In this document: positions 30,801-43,300 of the stretch, piece by piece | Position numbering within the stretch: the first letter of the stretch is position 1 | Layout of the letters: the number at the start of each line of letters is the position of its first letter | Assembly: GCF_039555335.1 (NCBI RefSeq) | Contig: NC_092642.1 | Location: 35,190,181-35,254,180, forward strand | Reading direction: 5' to 3' | Source: Amphiura filiformis | Lineage: Eukaryota; Echinodermata; Ophiuroidea; Amphilepidida; Amphiuridae | DNA length: 64,000 nt | The notes under the pieces: generated by a model | The model's database searches: none | The model's input: only the letters and a program-made list of their open reading frames with translations | What the model was told of the DNA's origin: nothing | Position numbers and translations under genes: made by a program

Positions 30801-30971
30801 TTGAAGTATTAACACTTTCAAGTTGTTCTAAATTACAAGTAATGAACGTTCCCAAATTCTGAAGGAGTATATATATATATATATATTTGAAATCTAATTT
30901 TAGATCTTACATCATTTAAAAAACTCTTTGTTCTCTTTATTTCTCGTTTTACACGATTCTATATATCAAAC

Positions 30972-31744
30972 GGGTAATTGCAAACCTTGACTTTTCTTTA
31001 ATTCAAAACTTCTTTAAGACAATGCCATAAACACAGGTGTGTTCGAGTTTCAGATCTTACATCTTTGTTCAATTCTTCAATTTATTTTAATTCCAACTTC
31101 TTTGACATAATCCCAGGTGTTTTGGAGGACATCTCTACTTAAAACAAAAATAATTATATTCAATTTATCTTAATTTCAACTTCTTTGACATAATCCCAGG
31201 TGTTTTGGAGGACATCTCTACTTAAAACAAAAAGAATTATATTCAATTTATCTTAATTTCAACTTCTTTGACATAATCCCAGGTGTTTTGGAGGACATCT
31301 CTACTTAAAACAAAAGAATTATATTATCAGATGCAAAACTTGCGGGCAGTTGAAAACCCTGACTTTTCTTCAATTCACTCTTCTTTGACACGATCCCAGG
31401 TGTTTTGGGGGACACTTTTACTTAAAACAAAAGAATTATATTAACAAACAAGTTATAACGTGTTCAGCGACCTTGTCCATGACGCTTCGCGCCACCATTT
31501 CGGGGGGGGGGGGCAGGGGGAGGGGGAGGAAGAGGTCATAGGGCGATTTGTGTTGAAGACAACCCTATAGTAGTACCACCATGCCACCAAATAATGAGAT
31601 TATTATATTTTCTAAGACATTAGATCTGTTTAATAATTTATTTTATTCAAAAATAAAAACGTCAAGTGTTCAAACTTGAACGCTCTTTTTCTCGAAACAG
31701 CGATTTTATTTTTCAAGTTAGATCATTTTACCAAATCAGGGCCG
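30972..31744 (-). repeat. Polinton right terminal inverted repeat
   Basis: Pairs with 14755-15395. It has one more internal CACCTGGGATTATGTCAAAG-type unit than the left and a different stretch of about 150 bases (31575-31708) just inside the outermost matching 33 bases. The G-rich tract near 31501-31530 pairs with the C-rich tract of the left repeat. Confidence 0.85.
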
Positions 31745-32150
31745 CATACTTGGTATGCTATCTATTGCTATTGGCATTGTAGACTGCACACTTTATGCTA
31801 TCTACTGCAGATGAGGGTGTGGATGACATATCTGGTATGATATATCTACTGCTGATGAGGGTGTGGATGACTTGGTATGATGCCTACTGCTGATGAGGAC
31901 GTGGATGAAATAGGTGTAGGTTATGGTGTAGAGGACATCACATACTTGGTAAGGAGGGTGTTGATGGTAGGCGGATACATGGTATGCTCCCTACTGCTGA
32001 TGAGGGTGTGGATGACTGGTACTGTGCTATCTACTGCTGATGAGAGAATTAGGGTGTGGGCGACATACTTGGTATGCTATCTACTGCTATTGCCATTGAA
32101 AATTACACACGTGGTATGCTATCTACTGCTGATTAGGATGTGGATGACAT
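31745..32150 (+). repeat. Degraded 42-base minisatellite, right of the Polinton
   Basis: TACTTGGTATGCTATCTA and GATGAGGGTGTGGATGA units recur with many changes. It is the continuation of the array at 14025-14754 on the other side of the Polinton. Confidence 0.8.
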
Positions 32151-32154
32151 GCTT

Positions 32155-33090
32155 TCTAATGGGTTCTGAAGATTGCACAAATGCTATCTTCTGGAGACAG
32201 CGCAGCAAAAACACTATATCTTCTATATATAAGGCCTACAGTTATCTTCTGTAGAGATATCACAAAATAATATCTCTGCTCAAATGCTATTTCCTATAAG
32301 CACATACATGACAAATGGTATTTTCTAAAGATTGCACAAATGATATCTTCTGAAGTTGGCACAAAAGCTATCTTCTGAAGTTGGCACAAAAGCTATCTTC
32401 TAAAGATTACACAAATGCTATCGTCTGAAAATTGTACAAATGCTATCTTCTGTGAAGACTGCACAAATGCTATATCTTCTGAAGACTACACAAATGATTG
32501 CACAAATGCTATCTTCTGAAGATTACACAAATGATAATCTGCTGTCTTCTGAAGATTGCACAAATACTATCTATCGTCTGAAGATTGCACAAATGATATC
32601 GTCAGAAGATTACACAAATGCTATCTTCTGAAGATTGCACAAATGATATCTTCTGAAGATTGCACAAATGATATCTTCTGAAGATTACACAAATGCTATC
32701 TTCTGAAGATTGCACAAATGATATCTTCTGAAGATTGCACAAATGCTATCGTCTGAAGAGTGCACAAATGCTATCTTCTGAAGATTGCACAAATGCTATC
32801 TTCTGAAGATTACACAAATGCTATATCTTCTGAAGATATCAGAAATACTATATCTTCTATAAAGATATATGCACACATGCTATCTTCTAAATCACAAAGT
32901 AGTTATATTTTCTAAAGATAGCATTTAATCTTCAGAAGATAGCATTTGTACTATCTTCTGAAGATAGCAAAATTAATTATAGGCCTATCTTCTTAATATC
33001 ACGGAAAATCATAACAAATGCTATCGTCTGAAGTTACCGCAAACAAGTATTATTTCCAGGAGATGGCGCACATGTTATCTACTGAAGATT
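32155..33090. repeat. ATCTTCTGAAGATTGCACAA tandem array
   Basis: About 25-30 copies of a 20-25-base unit (AATGCTATCTTCTGAAGATTGCACA type), most regular at 32500-32830. A looser block is at 7022-7268. The near-palindrome ATCTTCTGAAGAT could form many small cruciforms. Confidence 0.9.
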
Positions 33091-33091
33091 A

Positions 33092-33392
33092 GACTATGCC
33101 ATAGTCGATTTTTGATAAATAAAAATGTTATTAATCATGATGAACGCATTCAGTTGAACTCGAAATTATACTGATATTTAGTAGGCCTACATCAAAATAC
33201 TAGTATAAAATGGTTATGAAAAGTTTAGGCTATATAATTATATTTGTGACAGTAAGTATAGGCCCTACGTAGACTTATATTATTGAATACAACATATCAT
33301 AATGGCATAATTATAATGACACTTCAATACTGAACAATTCTAATTTTAGAATCTGCCAGTTTATTATCCGAAAAACCGACTATGGACTTTCA
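33092..33392. mobile_element. Small element with inverted ends
   Basis: GACTATGCCATAGTCGATTTTTGATAA at the left has a counterpart near TTATTATCCGAAAAACCGAC at the right (in part inverted). Similar end sequences flank the MITE at 10603-10884. MITE-like, no coding capacity. Confidence 0.45.
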
Positions 33393-33717
33393 CTTTTAAG
33401 CAGAACTTTACGGGACTCACACACTGTCAATCATACTTGTTTATCAATAAAATCTAACCACAAGACTAAGCATGGTGGTACAATACGCGCTAGATGCATA
33501 CGTTCATCCACCAGCACAAAAGCGCCGCATTCCCTAGATAGTAGTGTAGCATGTATAGTTATAATGGTACCAGTACGCGTCGGGAGGATTTAAACAATAA
33601 CGAGATCTGGGCGACCAATCACAAGCCAGATTCATTTTTAAAGATGCATTACATCATCACCAATTTTAGTTAGGCCAGAAATTGGCCTAACTCTCAAGGC
33701 AAAGTCAGTAGTCCACT

Positions 33718-33873
33718 TGGGAAGCTAACAAACAGAGGGCGTACGGTGACTGAAAAGATCAGTTGTGAAAATCTATCAATTGTGCACTCATTAATTAAAT
33801 CAGAGTTTTAAGCTTAAATGTAATAGCCAGAGTAGTGCACAATTGGCAAGTGGACTACGGAGAAGTCTAACTG
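33718..33873 (+). repeat. Dispersed repeat (copy of 11035-11215)
   Basis: Shares GGAAGCTAACAAACAGAGGG, GTACGGTGACTGAAAAGATC and GGCAAGTGGACTACGGAGAA with 11035-11215. Confidence 0.65.
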
Positions 33874-34358
33874 AAGATACGCACTGGGGTGTGGGGGATG
33901 GTGTTCATTCCCTGCTATATAAATTTCTTAATGTTGTTCAATTTCGTGTCACTCCTTTTTACCTGAATAATAATATTTACTTTATTTACTCACTAACTTA
34001 GCCTAGGCCTACTTACTTACCAATCCAAAAACATATTGCTTGCACCACACGTTTTTATCGTATGTGTATATTTTGGCATAATACACCTGCACCAGTTAGT
34101 TCTTAGCAACAACATGTACAGAGCACCTTACTGTGCAGTGACCCAGTGTCGTGTCAATTGGTATAGACAAATGCACACGACATGATGGTGGTTAGGTAGA
34201 GCTGAGACCAACCATAAATTATTTGTATGTTCATGCTGCAATGCATACAATCCAAATGTGATTATGGTTATTGATACATGTAGTAAATAAATGCGTGCCA
34301 TATCCCAAATGGATATGTAGTGGTATGCCCGCATGCTGGTTAAGTTGCCGCTATCATC
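33874..34358. other. Upstream region of lipase gene 2
   Basis: No repeat family or exon is recognised. The promoter and 5' untranslated region of the second lipase should lie here, but no clear TATA box or initiator can be picked. Confidence 0.4.
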
Positions 34359-37300
34359 ATGGCGATCATCAAAGGCCTTTCAATCGTAGGCCTGTTACTT
34401 GCAATATTGTTCGCATTCTTTGGCTTCGAACCATTTTCTCCTGAGAATGGCGATACAGATTGGACTATAATACCACGTAAGATTGCTGAACTTATCAATG
34501 CTACAATTGAAGCACAGATTTCAGAGGCATGTCGCCTGCCAGAAGAAAACCAAAGAACAGCTTATGATGAACCGGATACAGTTTTCAACGCGGTGAGTTT
34601 GAAAGGTATAGTCCTGGGAAACCTCTACCTATATAGGAACCATGTATCTGATTAGACATTATGTTATTCATGCAAAATGTATTTTGTTCAATACCACTGA
34701 GCTCCACTGCACGTTAATGTAACCTATTTATAGCCCTACCGGTAGCAATTCATAATGCTATATTGGCGGTAGCTATCATATACCGGTGTAAAATGACATA
34801 CTTATAATAAGAGAATAAAGGTATTGTTTTTAGCCGATGGAGTGCATCTATCGCCGCGACATCATTATTTTAAGTAAATCAACGAGGCGAAGCCGAGTTG
34901 TTTTACGCCAAAAATAATGTGTCGCCCGTGTTATATGAGACGATAGATGCACGACAGCGGCTAAAAACAATACCTTTATTTTCATTCTTAAACACTTCAA
35001 TTCAAGTAAAAATATGATAAGTATTACAAATTGTAATCAAAGTAAATCCTACATTTTGCAAGTATACCTCGGGCTTAAAATCGATCAGTCCCATTGTTGC
35101 TATGCGCCTCCGATTGGTTCAAATTGCGAGTACGCGTATCGCGTCGATGCACACGCGCTGACCCGTGTGATATCGTGTCATATCACATGGGTAAGAACCA
35201 ATAAGATTGCAGGAACATTCTCAAGTGTTTAAGAATGCTATCTACTGCTGATGAGGGTGCGGATGACATACTTGGTATGCTATCTACTGCTGATGTGGGT
35301 GTGGATGACATACTTGGTATGTTATCTACTGCTGATGAGGGTGTGGATGACATGTGTTTTTATTGTGTTTGCTAAGGATCAATGTTATATAATATAATGA
35401 ACAGAATAGGCCTTATGGAAATACAACACTGCTACTACCACATGTAATGCTAGCTAGTTGTATAGTTATACTAATAATACCATACCATAGCATACCAAGA
35501 AAGCCAATTACACGTGCATGCTAGCTTCTGTATGCATATACACAGTAATCATGGCAACGTACCAGTGAACTGTGAAAATAACTATGTTAATACCAGCATG
35601 ACCTGGTCTCCAACAATTCCGCCATAACAGAACCCTGGGAACTGAACACTATTATTAAGGACATCTGCATAGCTTTTGCCATCAGTATTTACAATCCAGA
35701 TGGAAATATCTTTGTAAAATTCAGGTGTCAAGGAGTCTTTGAAGCTTTTTATGTTTTTATTAACATAACATTATGTGGCCTACATGGATTTTTATTATTT
35801 ATTCACCTGCTTTTCATTCTTTCTATTTCATAGGCGCAAATCGGGGGGAGGGGGGTGAATCCTCCTAATACTTTGATAAGGGATATTATGGTCCAAACAA
35901 TCGTTGTTGATGCCTGTATGTGGTTTCTGATCAAAATAACCTCATATTTGAGCTTATTTGGACATTTCAACCTAAAAAGTGCCAATTTTTGCACTTTTCA
36001 CACAAATTTGTTCCACTTTTGCACCATATTTCACCATTTTAGCTTCAATATGGCACATTTTTTGTACATTTAGCTGCACACATTTATGATCAAACTTATT
36101 TTTCCAACTCTATCCCCCAAAGGTCCTCAATGTCAAAAAGAAATATATGCTACTGTATATTTTTAAAATTATATATTTATCATTATATATTAGTAGTTTA
36201 TTTATTTGATTTGATTTAGCATATCATCAAGAGTCAAAAAATATATTGCACAGAACATACACAATTTTATAAAATACAAATTAAAACATAAAATATTGAC
36301 ATGACAATATGCCAAGGATGTCCCTTAAAGTCAAAGACTTATTTCCTAAGGGGTCCTTAAAAATGTTTGTTTATAATAATTAATATATTTGCTTACTGAT
36401 TTATATATTTTCAGACTGGATTAATCAGTAGTAAAGGTTATCCAGTAGAAAACTATGATGTCCAAACAGAGGATGGTTTCCTGCTTGGTTTAGTGAGAAT
36501 ACCACATGGAAAGACTAACTCAAAAGATAAAGGTAAAGCTTATTAGTGAAATATTAATAAGAGAATATATTTAAAGGAGTATTTCGTGATCCTGGCATTC
36601 TCTTTTTATGACATTTTTTCAGTAGATATCCACGAGAAAAGCTTATTTCCAAAATTTCAGTTGATTCCGATTTTGTGTTTGTGAGTTCTGCACGGTTATG
36701 TGTATTTCACTGCTCCATAGACAATGAGTTGTAATTTTGTTCTGGTGTAATTCAAATTTCACGATACTTTTGCCAAACGAATTAATCTGCAAGAAATTTT
36801 TTGTACATAAACATTATGTAGCCAGAGGTTTCCAGTGATATAAAAATCTCAACTTTTTTTGAGAAAAGTGGGGGGGGGATGAATATGATGCTGTTTAAGA
36901 CTCATCTGAAATGAAAATATAAATCAAAACATTACGTTAGGTATTTTCACAGGTTCATGCTCCCCTGTCAGTGGCGTAGCCAGCACTTTTTTCAGAGGGT
37001 GGGCAAAGTGGGGAAAGACAACTTTTAAGGGGGAAAACTTCAATGACAAAAATGGTCAAAATGGGCTAAAAAGTACAAAAAAGGGCTAAATATCCTACAT
37101 ATCAGGGCGGCCAGCATCCCACAGGGGGGGCAAGACTTCTCACAAGGGGAGAAGTCTTGTAAGCCCCGACCATCTACTTCTATCAAAAGCCAAACATGTT
37201 GCACCATACATTCCGTGTGATGAAACATACTTCACATCATTTGTCCAAGATGTTGATGGACGTCCCCTTCCACGGCTCCCTGAAGAATCTGCTACTCAAC

Positions 37301-40300
37301 TCCACCATCCTTTCTTACAATGTGGCCAAAGTAGTGCAATATCCTCACACTGTGGACTTTCTGATGTTTAAGTATGTGCCATGCCATGCACCAATCTTAT
37401 TCAGGACCCAGATGTTTGTCTTCTTGTCTTTCCAAGATATACTCCCAACAGTCTCCTAAAACATTCAAAACATGTGATTCTAAACCATTAAAATGGACCT
37501 TTTTCTTCATTACCAGGTCAGAAACCATCAGTTTTATTACAGCATGGCATATTGGCTTGTTCCACTAACTGGGTAAGCAATCTAGCCAATGAGAGCCTGG
37601 CTTTCATCTTGGCAGATAATGGATATGATGTATGGATGGGTAATATAAGAGGAAACACGTACAGCAAGAAACACAAGCATCTGACAGAGGACCAGGAGCA
37701 ATTCTGGGAGTGGAGGTAGGGCTTTGATGACTGAATTAATTGTCTTTGATTCACTTCAATCATCATTCTTTCATTCATTTACTCAATCACATCTTTATTC
37801 ATTTTGTTTAGGCCCTATGCCATCAGCTGCTTGAATATACTTATGCAAACCATGTGTGTGATATATATGCATGCTATCTACTGTAGATAGCAGAAAAGAA
37901 GCATCAAACTGATTTTGAAAATGTGTACTCGGGGGCTGACTTTGATCAAGTGGACTTGGGGTGGATTTTGAAAAAGTGGACTTTTTTTCAAAATTTGGAC
38001 CTTTTTTGACCAAAACCGCATCAAAACCCCCTCTATGGGAATTTTTGGGTAAAAAAAAGAGGAGTTTTTGGCCTCTGGTGATGTGGGGGCATCTTCCCCC
38101 TCGCCCCCTGGTTATGGGCATGTGTAGCATATGTGAATGCCTGAATAATATGCTGACATGGCTAAAAAAAGGTTGTCTCAAAGCCCATGGTAGTTTCAAA
38201 AATGAATGCAGAATAAATTTTTTTAAAAGATTTAAAAAATAAAATTAATTTTGAATGAAGATGTCATTTGCAAGTGTTCAAAAGTCCATAGCATAAAATT
38301 GTGGTTGATTTACACAATTGAAGTACAAATATCAATATTGCTAGATAGCATAGATCAACTTCTTTTTTGCTGTTTTTGTAGCACTATACATTCTCAATAT
38401 ATTTTTCTGGCTATATGCTATCCACCTTAGACAGACATGTTAGATAACGTACCGGGGTAGTTTAAAATACAATTTGCTATCTACTGTAGATAGCTTTAAA
38501 GTACAATATTCTAGCTACTGTAGAAAGAGAAGGGGAATAGAATCAAAATGCTTTCTACTGAAAATAGCTAAAATGTACTACATGCTATCTGATGCTGTCT
38601 ACTGAAGATAGGAGTCAATGATGACATCTACAGTTGTACTTCTACAAAATATCTGAACAGAATACTTCATAAAGAAAAACAAAGAGTCAAAATAAATATA
38701 TATGAGCAAAAATATCAACAACAAAAGCAAAAATCAAGTTTACAACTTTACATATTTTTATAATTTAGTGATTTATGATATAGGTTGGCCTATATCTAAA
38801 ATGTTATGTTAAACTGATTATTTCAGTGCTGGTCTGTCACATTGGGCTCTCTCTCTCTCTCTAGGTGCCATATCCTAAGACGTTGGCGATCATGTCATGC
38901 CACAATTCTCTGTTATAAGCCATCTCCAGAAGCTCTGTCGCTTTATGTTCAGCTCCCCTTTCTTTTAGCCAGTCTTTCAGATTCGATAACCACATCACTC
39001 TCTTCCTGCCTCTGCTCCTTGTTCCTTCTATTCTTCCTGTCAATACTAGGTTCTCGAAACCATCCTTTCTGAGGATATGACCAAGGAATTTGAGCTGCTT
39101 AACTCTGATTTCACGTAACAGCTTCCTGTTCACATTTGCTCTTCTTAGGACATCGTCATTAGACACTTTATCAGTCCACGGGATCTTCATCATTCTTCTA
39201 AGGAACCACATCTCGCAGCTCTCCAATCTTCTTTTAATGTCTGTTGTTATTGACCATGCTTCACTTCCATACATTAATACAGGGACAACATAGCAGTTGA
39301 GTACCCGAATTCTGGTCTCTATACTGAGGGCACTGTTTTTTAGGATCTTGTCTAACTTTGAGAACGCAGACTTAGCCAGTGCAATCCTCCTCTTAATCTC
39401 CTTAATACATCTGGCATCTTCTGTGATTAGACTGCCAAGGTAGTTGAAGGAGGAAACTTGCTTAATTCTTTGATCTTTGACCTTCAATATGCATGTTGGG
39501 CTTTCAGTCTTTGATACCACCATACATTCTGTCTTCTTGCAATTTAAAGATAAACCTTTCCTCTCACTTTCCTGAACCACCACATCAAGAAGCCTTTGCA
39601 GATCCTCCTCAGACTCAGCTAATAGGACAGTGTCATCTGCATATCTTATGTTCGTGATGTTATGTCCACCTATACTGAGACCATTTTCCTTTTCTAGCTC
39701 CCTTAGAATCAGCTCACTGTAATAATTAAAGAGATCTGGTGACATCACACATCCCTGTCTGACTCCTCTCGTAATGCTTGTATATTCACTACAATCTCCA
39801 TCCACCCTTATGCACGCTGTTTGGTTCCAATAAAGGTTCTGCAACAGTCGTAGATCATTTCCATGCAGGTCTAGCCTGCCAAGATCTTCAAAAAGCTGAT
39901 CATGTCTCACCTTGTCAAAGGCTTTTGAGTAGTCAATGAAACACATGAAAACATCCTTCTGCATCTCTACCGCTCTCTCTGTTATCATTCTCAAGACATA
40001 AATCGCATTCCTGGTACCAGCATCTTCTACAAAGCCGAACTGCTCTTTACCAATCTCAGGTTTTATTCTACTTCTTGCACGGAGTAACAGGATTCTTAGA
40101 ATTATCTTTGTAACATGGCTCATAAGGCTAATTGTACGGTGTTGTTCACAATCCACAGCGCCAGGTTTCTTGGGAAGAGCAATAAAGATTGATTTGCTCA
40201 GGTCTTCCGGAAATATCCCATCATCATACATTCTGTTGATGACTCTTGTCAGTTTCTCAATTCCATAATCCTCTAATGCTTCAATCATTTCAACAACTAT

Positions 40301-43300
40301 TCCATCTGGCCCAGCAGCCTTATTTCTGCTCATCATTTTTATAGCTGGTCGAACCTCTGACTGCAATATCTTTGGACCCTCAATAGAACCGGGAAAGCTT
40401 GGCAAACCATCCCTTACATCGTGAAATAACTCCCCAACATATTCAATCCATCTTTTCATTACATCATCTTTCCCTACCAGCATATTACCATTCTTTGCCT
40501 TGATGCACCCAGAGCTTGAACAGCCTGATTTCCTGCCTGATATCTCATTTATCCTCTGGTACACATTTCGATTCTCTCCAAATTGACTCTCAATTTTGGC
40601 ACATTCACTATTCAGCCAGGTCTCTTTGGCCTCCTTGCAACGTTTCTTTATCTGCCTGTCCAACTCTCTATATTCTTTCGAATCCCTGTCCATGATCTTT
40701 TGCCTGTCTCTCATCATTGATAGAATTTCTTCTGTCATCCACTTACTTTTACTTTCTCTCTTCTTCTTTGGCAGGCATTCCTCTGCTGTTTCAACCAAGA
40801 TATCCCTCATTGATTCCCATGTCATCTCTTCTCCTTCGTCTGTAAGTTGCTCAAACCTGTTCTCCACTTTGATGGAATACTCCATTCGGATCTCTGGTTT
40901 CTTCAGCTGTTCAAAATCTACCTTCTTTGTGATCTTCGCTCTCTTCAACTTTCTCAGCTTACAACGAAGTGTGCATACTACTGGAATATGATCACTTCCG
41001 CAGTCTGCCCCTGGATGTGTCTTCGCATGTTTCACTGCTCTTCTAAATCTGTCATTAATGGTTATGAAATCTATCTGGTTCCTTGTGCGATCCCCAGGGC
41101 TCTTCCATGTATATATTCTTCTGGGGTGCTCCTTAAACCAAGTGTTTGTGATTACCATGTTGTTTGCTTCACACCACTGCACCCATCTATCACCACGCTC
41201 ATTTCTTTCTCCAAGTCCAAACTCGCCTACTGTTTTGCCATCTTGTCCTTGCCCCACCTTTGCATTCAAATCTCCCATGATCAGTTGTATTTCATCTGAT
41301 TTGCACTGAGACTTTGCTTCCTCCAGTTTATCATAAAAAGCATCAATCTCCTCTTCTGTGCTCTCTGCTGTGGGAGCATATACCACAATAACAGATATAT
41401 TGAAAGGTTGTCCTTGTAGTTTGACCAGCAAAACTCTCTCACTTACATCCAATAGCCCAGCACACATTTAGCCATATCTGCATCTAGCATTAGCCCAACT
41501 CCTTTCTCATGCTTGTCACCACCTGCATAAATCATCTTGAAGTCATCGATTTTGAAGTCTCCATTATTTGTCCACCTGGTTTCATTTATTCCTAGTATGT
41601 TGATTTTAAGTCGGGTCATCTCTTGCTTAACATTTTCGAGCTTCCCACTCCGGCTGGTTAAGAGTTCGCACATTCAGGTTCCAACTCTGATGATCTTACT
41701 TTTTCGCAAGATGACCTTACTATTTCGAACAGTAGCTAGCTGACGGTCTGGGCCCACCTGCTCTCCATGGGACACCCTACCGGGCGAGGAGCCGTCCACA
41801 TTGGGTTCCACAGCCCCCTTCACGCCGTTAGTCTCTAACATCAAATTGTGACCTTCCATGATTATTCTTGGGAAACAATAAGTGAAGTGGTATCCCGTTG
41901 CCTTCTTCACTGCAGCATTGACAGCCGTGTTTGGGGTTGCCAAAACGCCCATCACTAAATCGAGTACTGCCGATATCCTTGAATATATTAAGGAGCGCCA
42001 AGAACTCGTACTACATCGCTGCTGCTCGATGCAGGGCTAACCATGTATCAGGGTTATTCCAGTTAAAATCCACACTACCTCTGTGGAAGATTTTAGAAAT
42101 ATCTTCAACAGGGGGAGTATGAATTTCAAATGAAATGAACACATTAGGCAGTGCCACTTGAGTTTCATACACCCTCTGAGAAAGATTCAACCTGAATTCA
42201 TTCATTCATTCATTCATATTTTATTTTGCCAATCACCAATTAATAATACAATGTACAAATGTAATTCAATAATGATAAGCAGAAGCAATAATAGTGATAA
42301 TGATAATAAAATCATGGTAATAAATAACTAATATAATAACAATAGTAACATTGAATCAACCTGAAAATATAGGGTTAAATCAGGTGATTGACGAGGACCC
42401 TGCTAAACGCGGAGCGTGGGGGTGCAGGGCCCTCTTAAATAGTTACCAAACAGACAGGCATACAGACAGACAGACAAACACAAAACAGATGATCCGATTT
42501 AACACGAGGATGATAGTTAAGATAGAAGGAATGAAGTTGAAGTAAAACTATGGCTCCTGAAGACTAAGGATGAGAGGGTGTGAGCAAGTACTTACTAAAA
42601 AAATGGATTGAACTAAAGTACAAAAGAAGAACGAAATGTATCGTGAAGGTATTAGATGCCCTCTGTGTAACCACAAATGATATATTTCTTAAAGTTGGAT
42701 TTGAAGGTAGCAAGAGTCCGAGTCAATTTGAGAGAAGAAGGGAGTTCTTTCCATAGTATGGGACCTTGCGTTTTGGAAGAATTGTTTGCAAGGGTAGTGT
42801 TAGAAGGAAAGATAACATGTTCGTGAACATTCCTTGTATTGTAAGAGTGAGACAGAGTGAGAGTGTTGAAAAAGTTGTCAGGGACTAGATCCGGAGGAAG
42901 AAGGTCATTATGAAATTGATACATGAATGAAGCCAGTTGGAGTCTATAGAGATCACGAACTTTCAAAGTGCGTAGTGAAGAGAAGAGCGGGGCGGTGTGG
43001 GCAAGCCAGGGGGAAGGGGTACAGCTTCTGATCACTCTCTTTTGAAGAAGAAATGCAGAGTCTAAGTTGGCATTGTTAGGATCAGCCCACACGAGGGCCC
43101 CATAGGATAGATAGGGAAGAACCAGAGAGTTGTATAGAGTGGTAAGTGAACTAGAAGGAAGAAAATGGCGGACCTTTCGAATCACACCGTTGTATTTAGA
43201 AACAATCTTAGAGACATGTTGGGTATGTGAGTGCCATGAGAGATTATGATCTATTAATAGGCCTAGGAATTTAGTTGTATTAACATTTTCAATTGGGGTA

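Larger units (their letters stand above)
14755..31744. mobile_element. Polinton (Maverick) DNA transposon, looks whole
   Basis: A 17.0-kb element with inverted ends starting CGGCCCTGATTTGGTAAAA. It carries the full core set: integrase, penton and major capsid proteins, adenain-like protease, A32-type packaging ATPase and protein-primed family B polymerase. Integrase and capsid genes read rightward, ATPase and polymerase leftward, meeting near 23 kb. It looks whole, with at most about one break, so it is probably young. A clean 6-base target duplication is not visible, perhaps because the site is a satellite that has since changed. Confidence 0.95.

Noticed and set aside
32155-33090. CRISPR array
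   Set aside because: Repeats are short, imperfect and without unique spacers or nearby cas genes, and the host is an animal.
38842-41309. Plus-strand open frames across the LINE
   Set aside because: They mirror the LINE coding strand and contain no domain.
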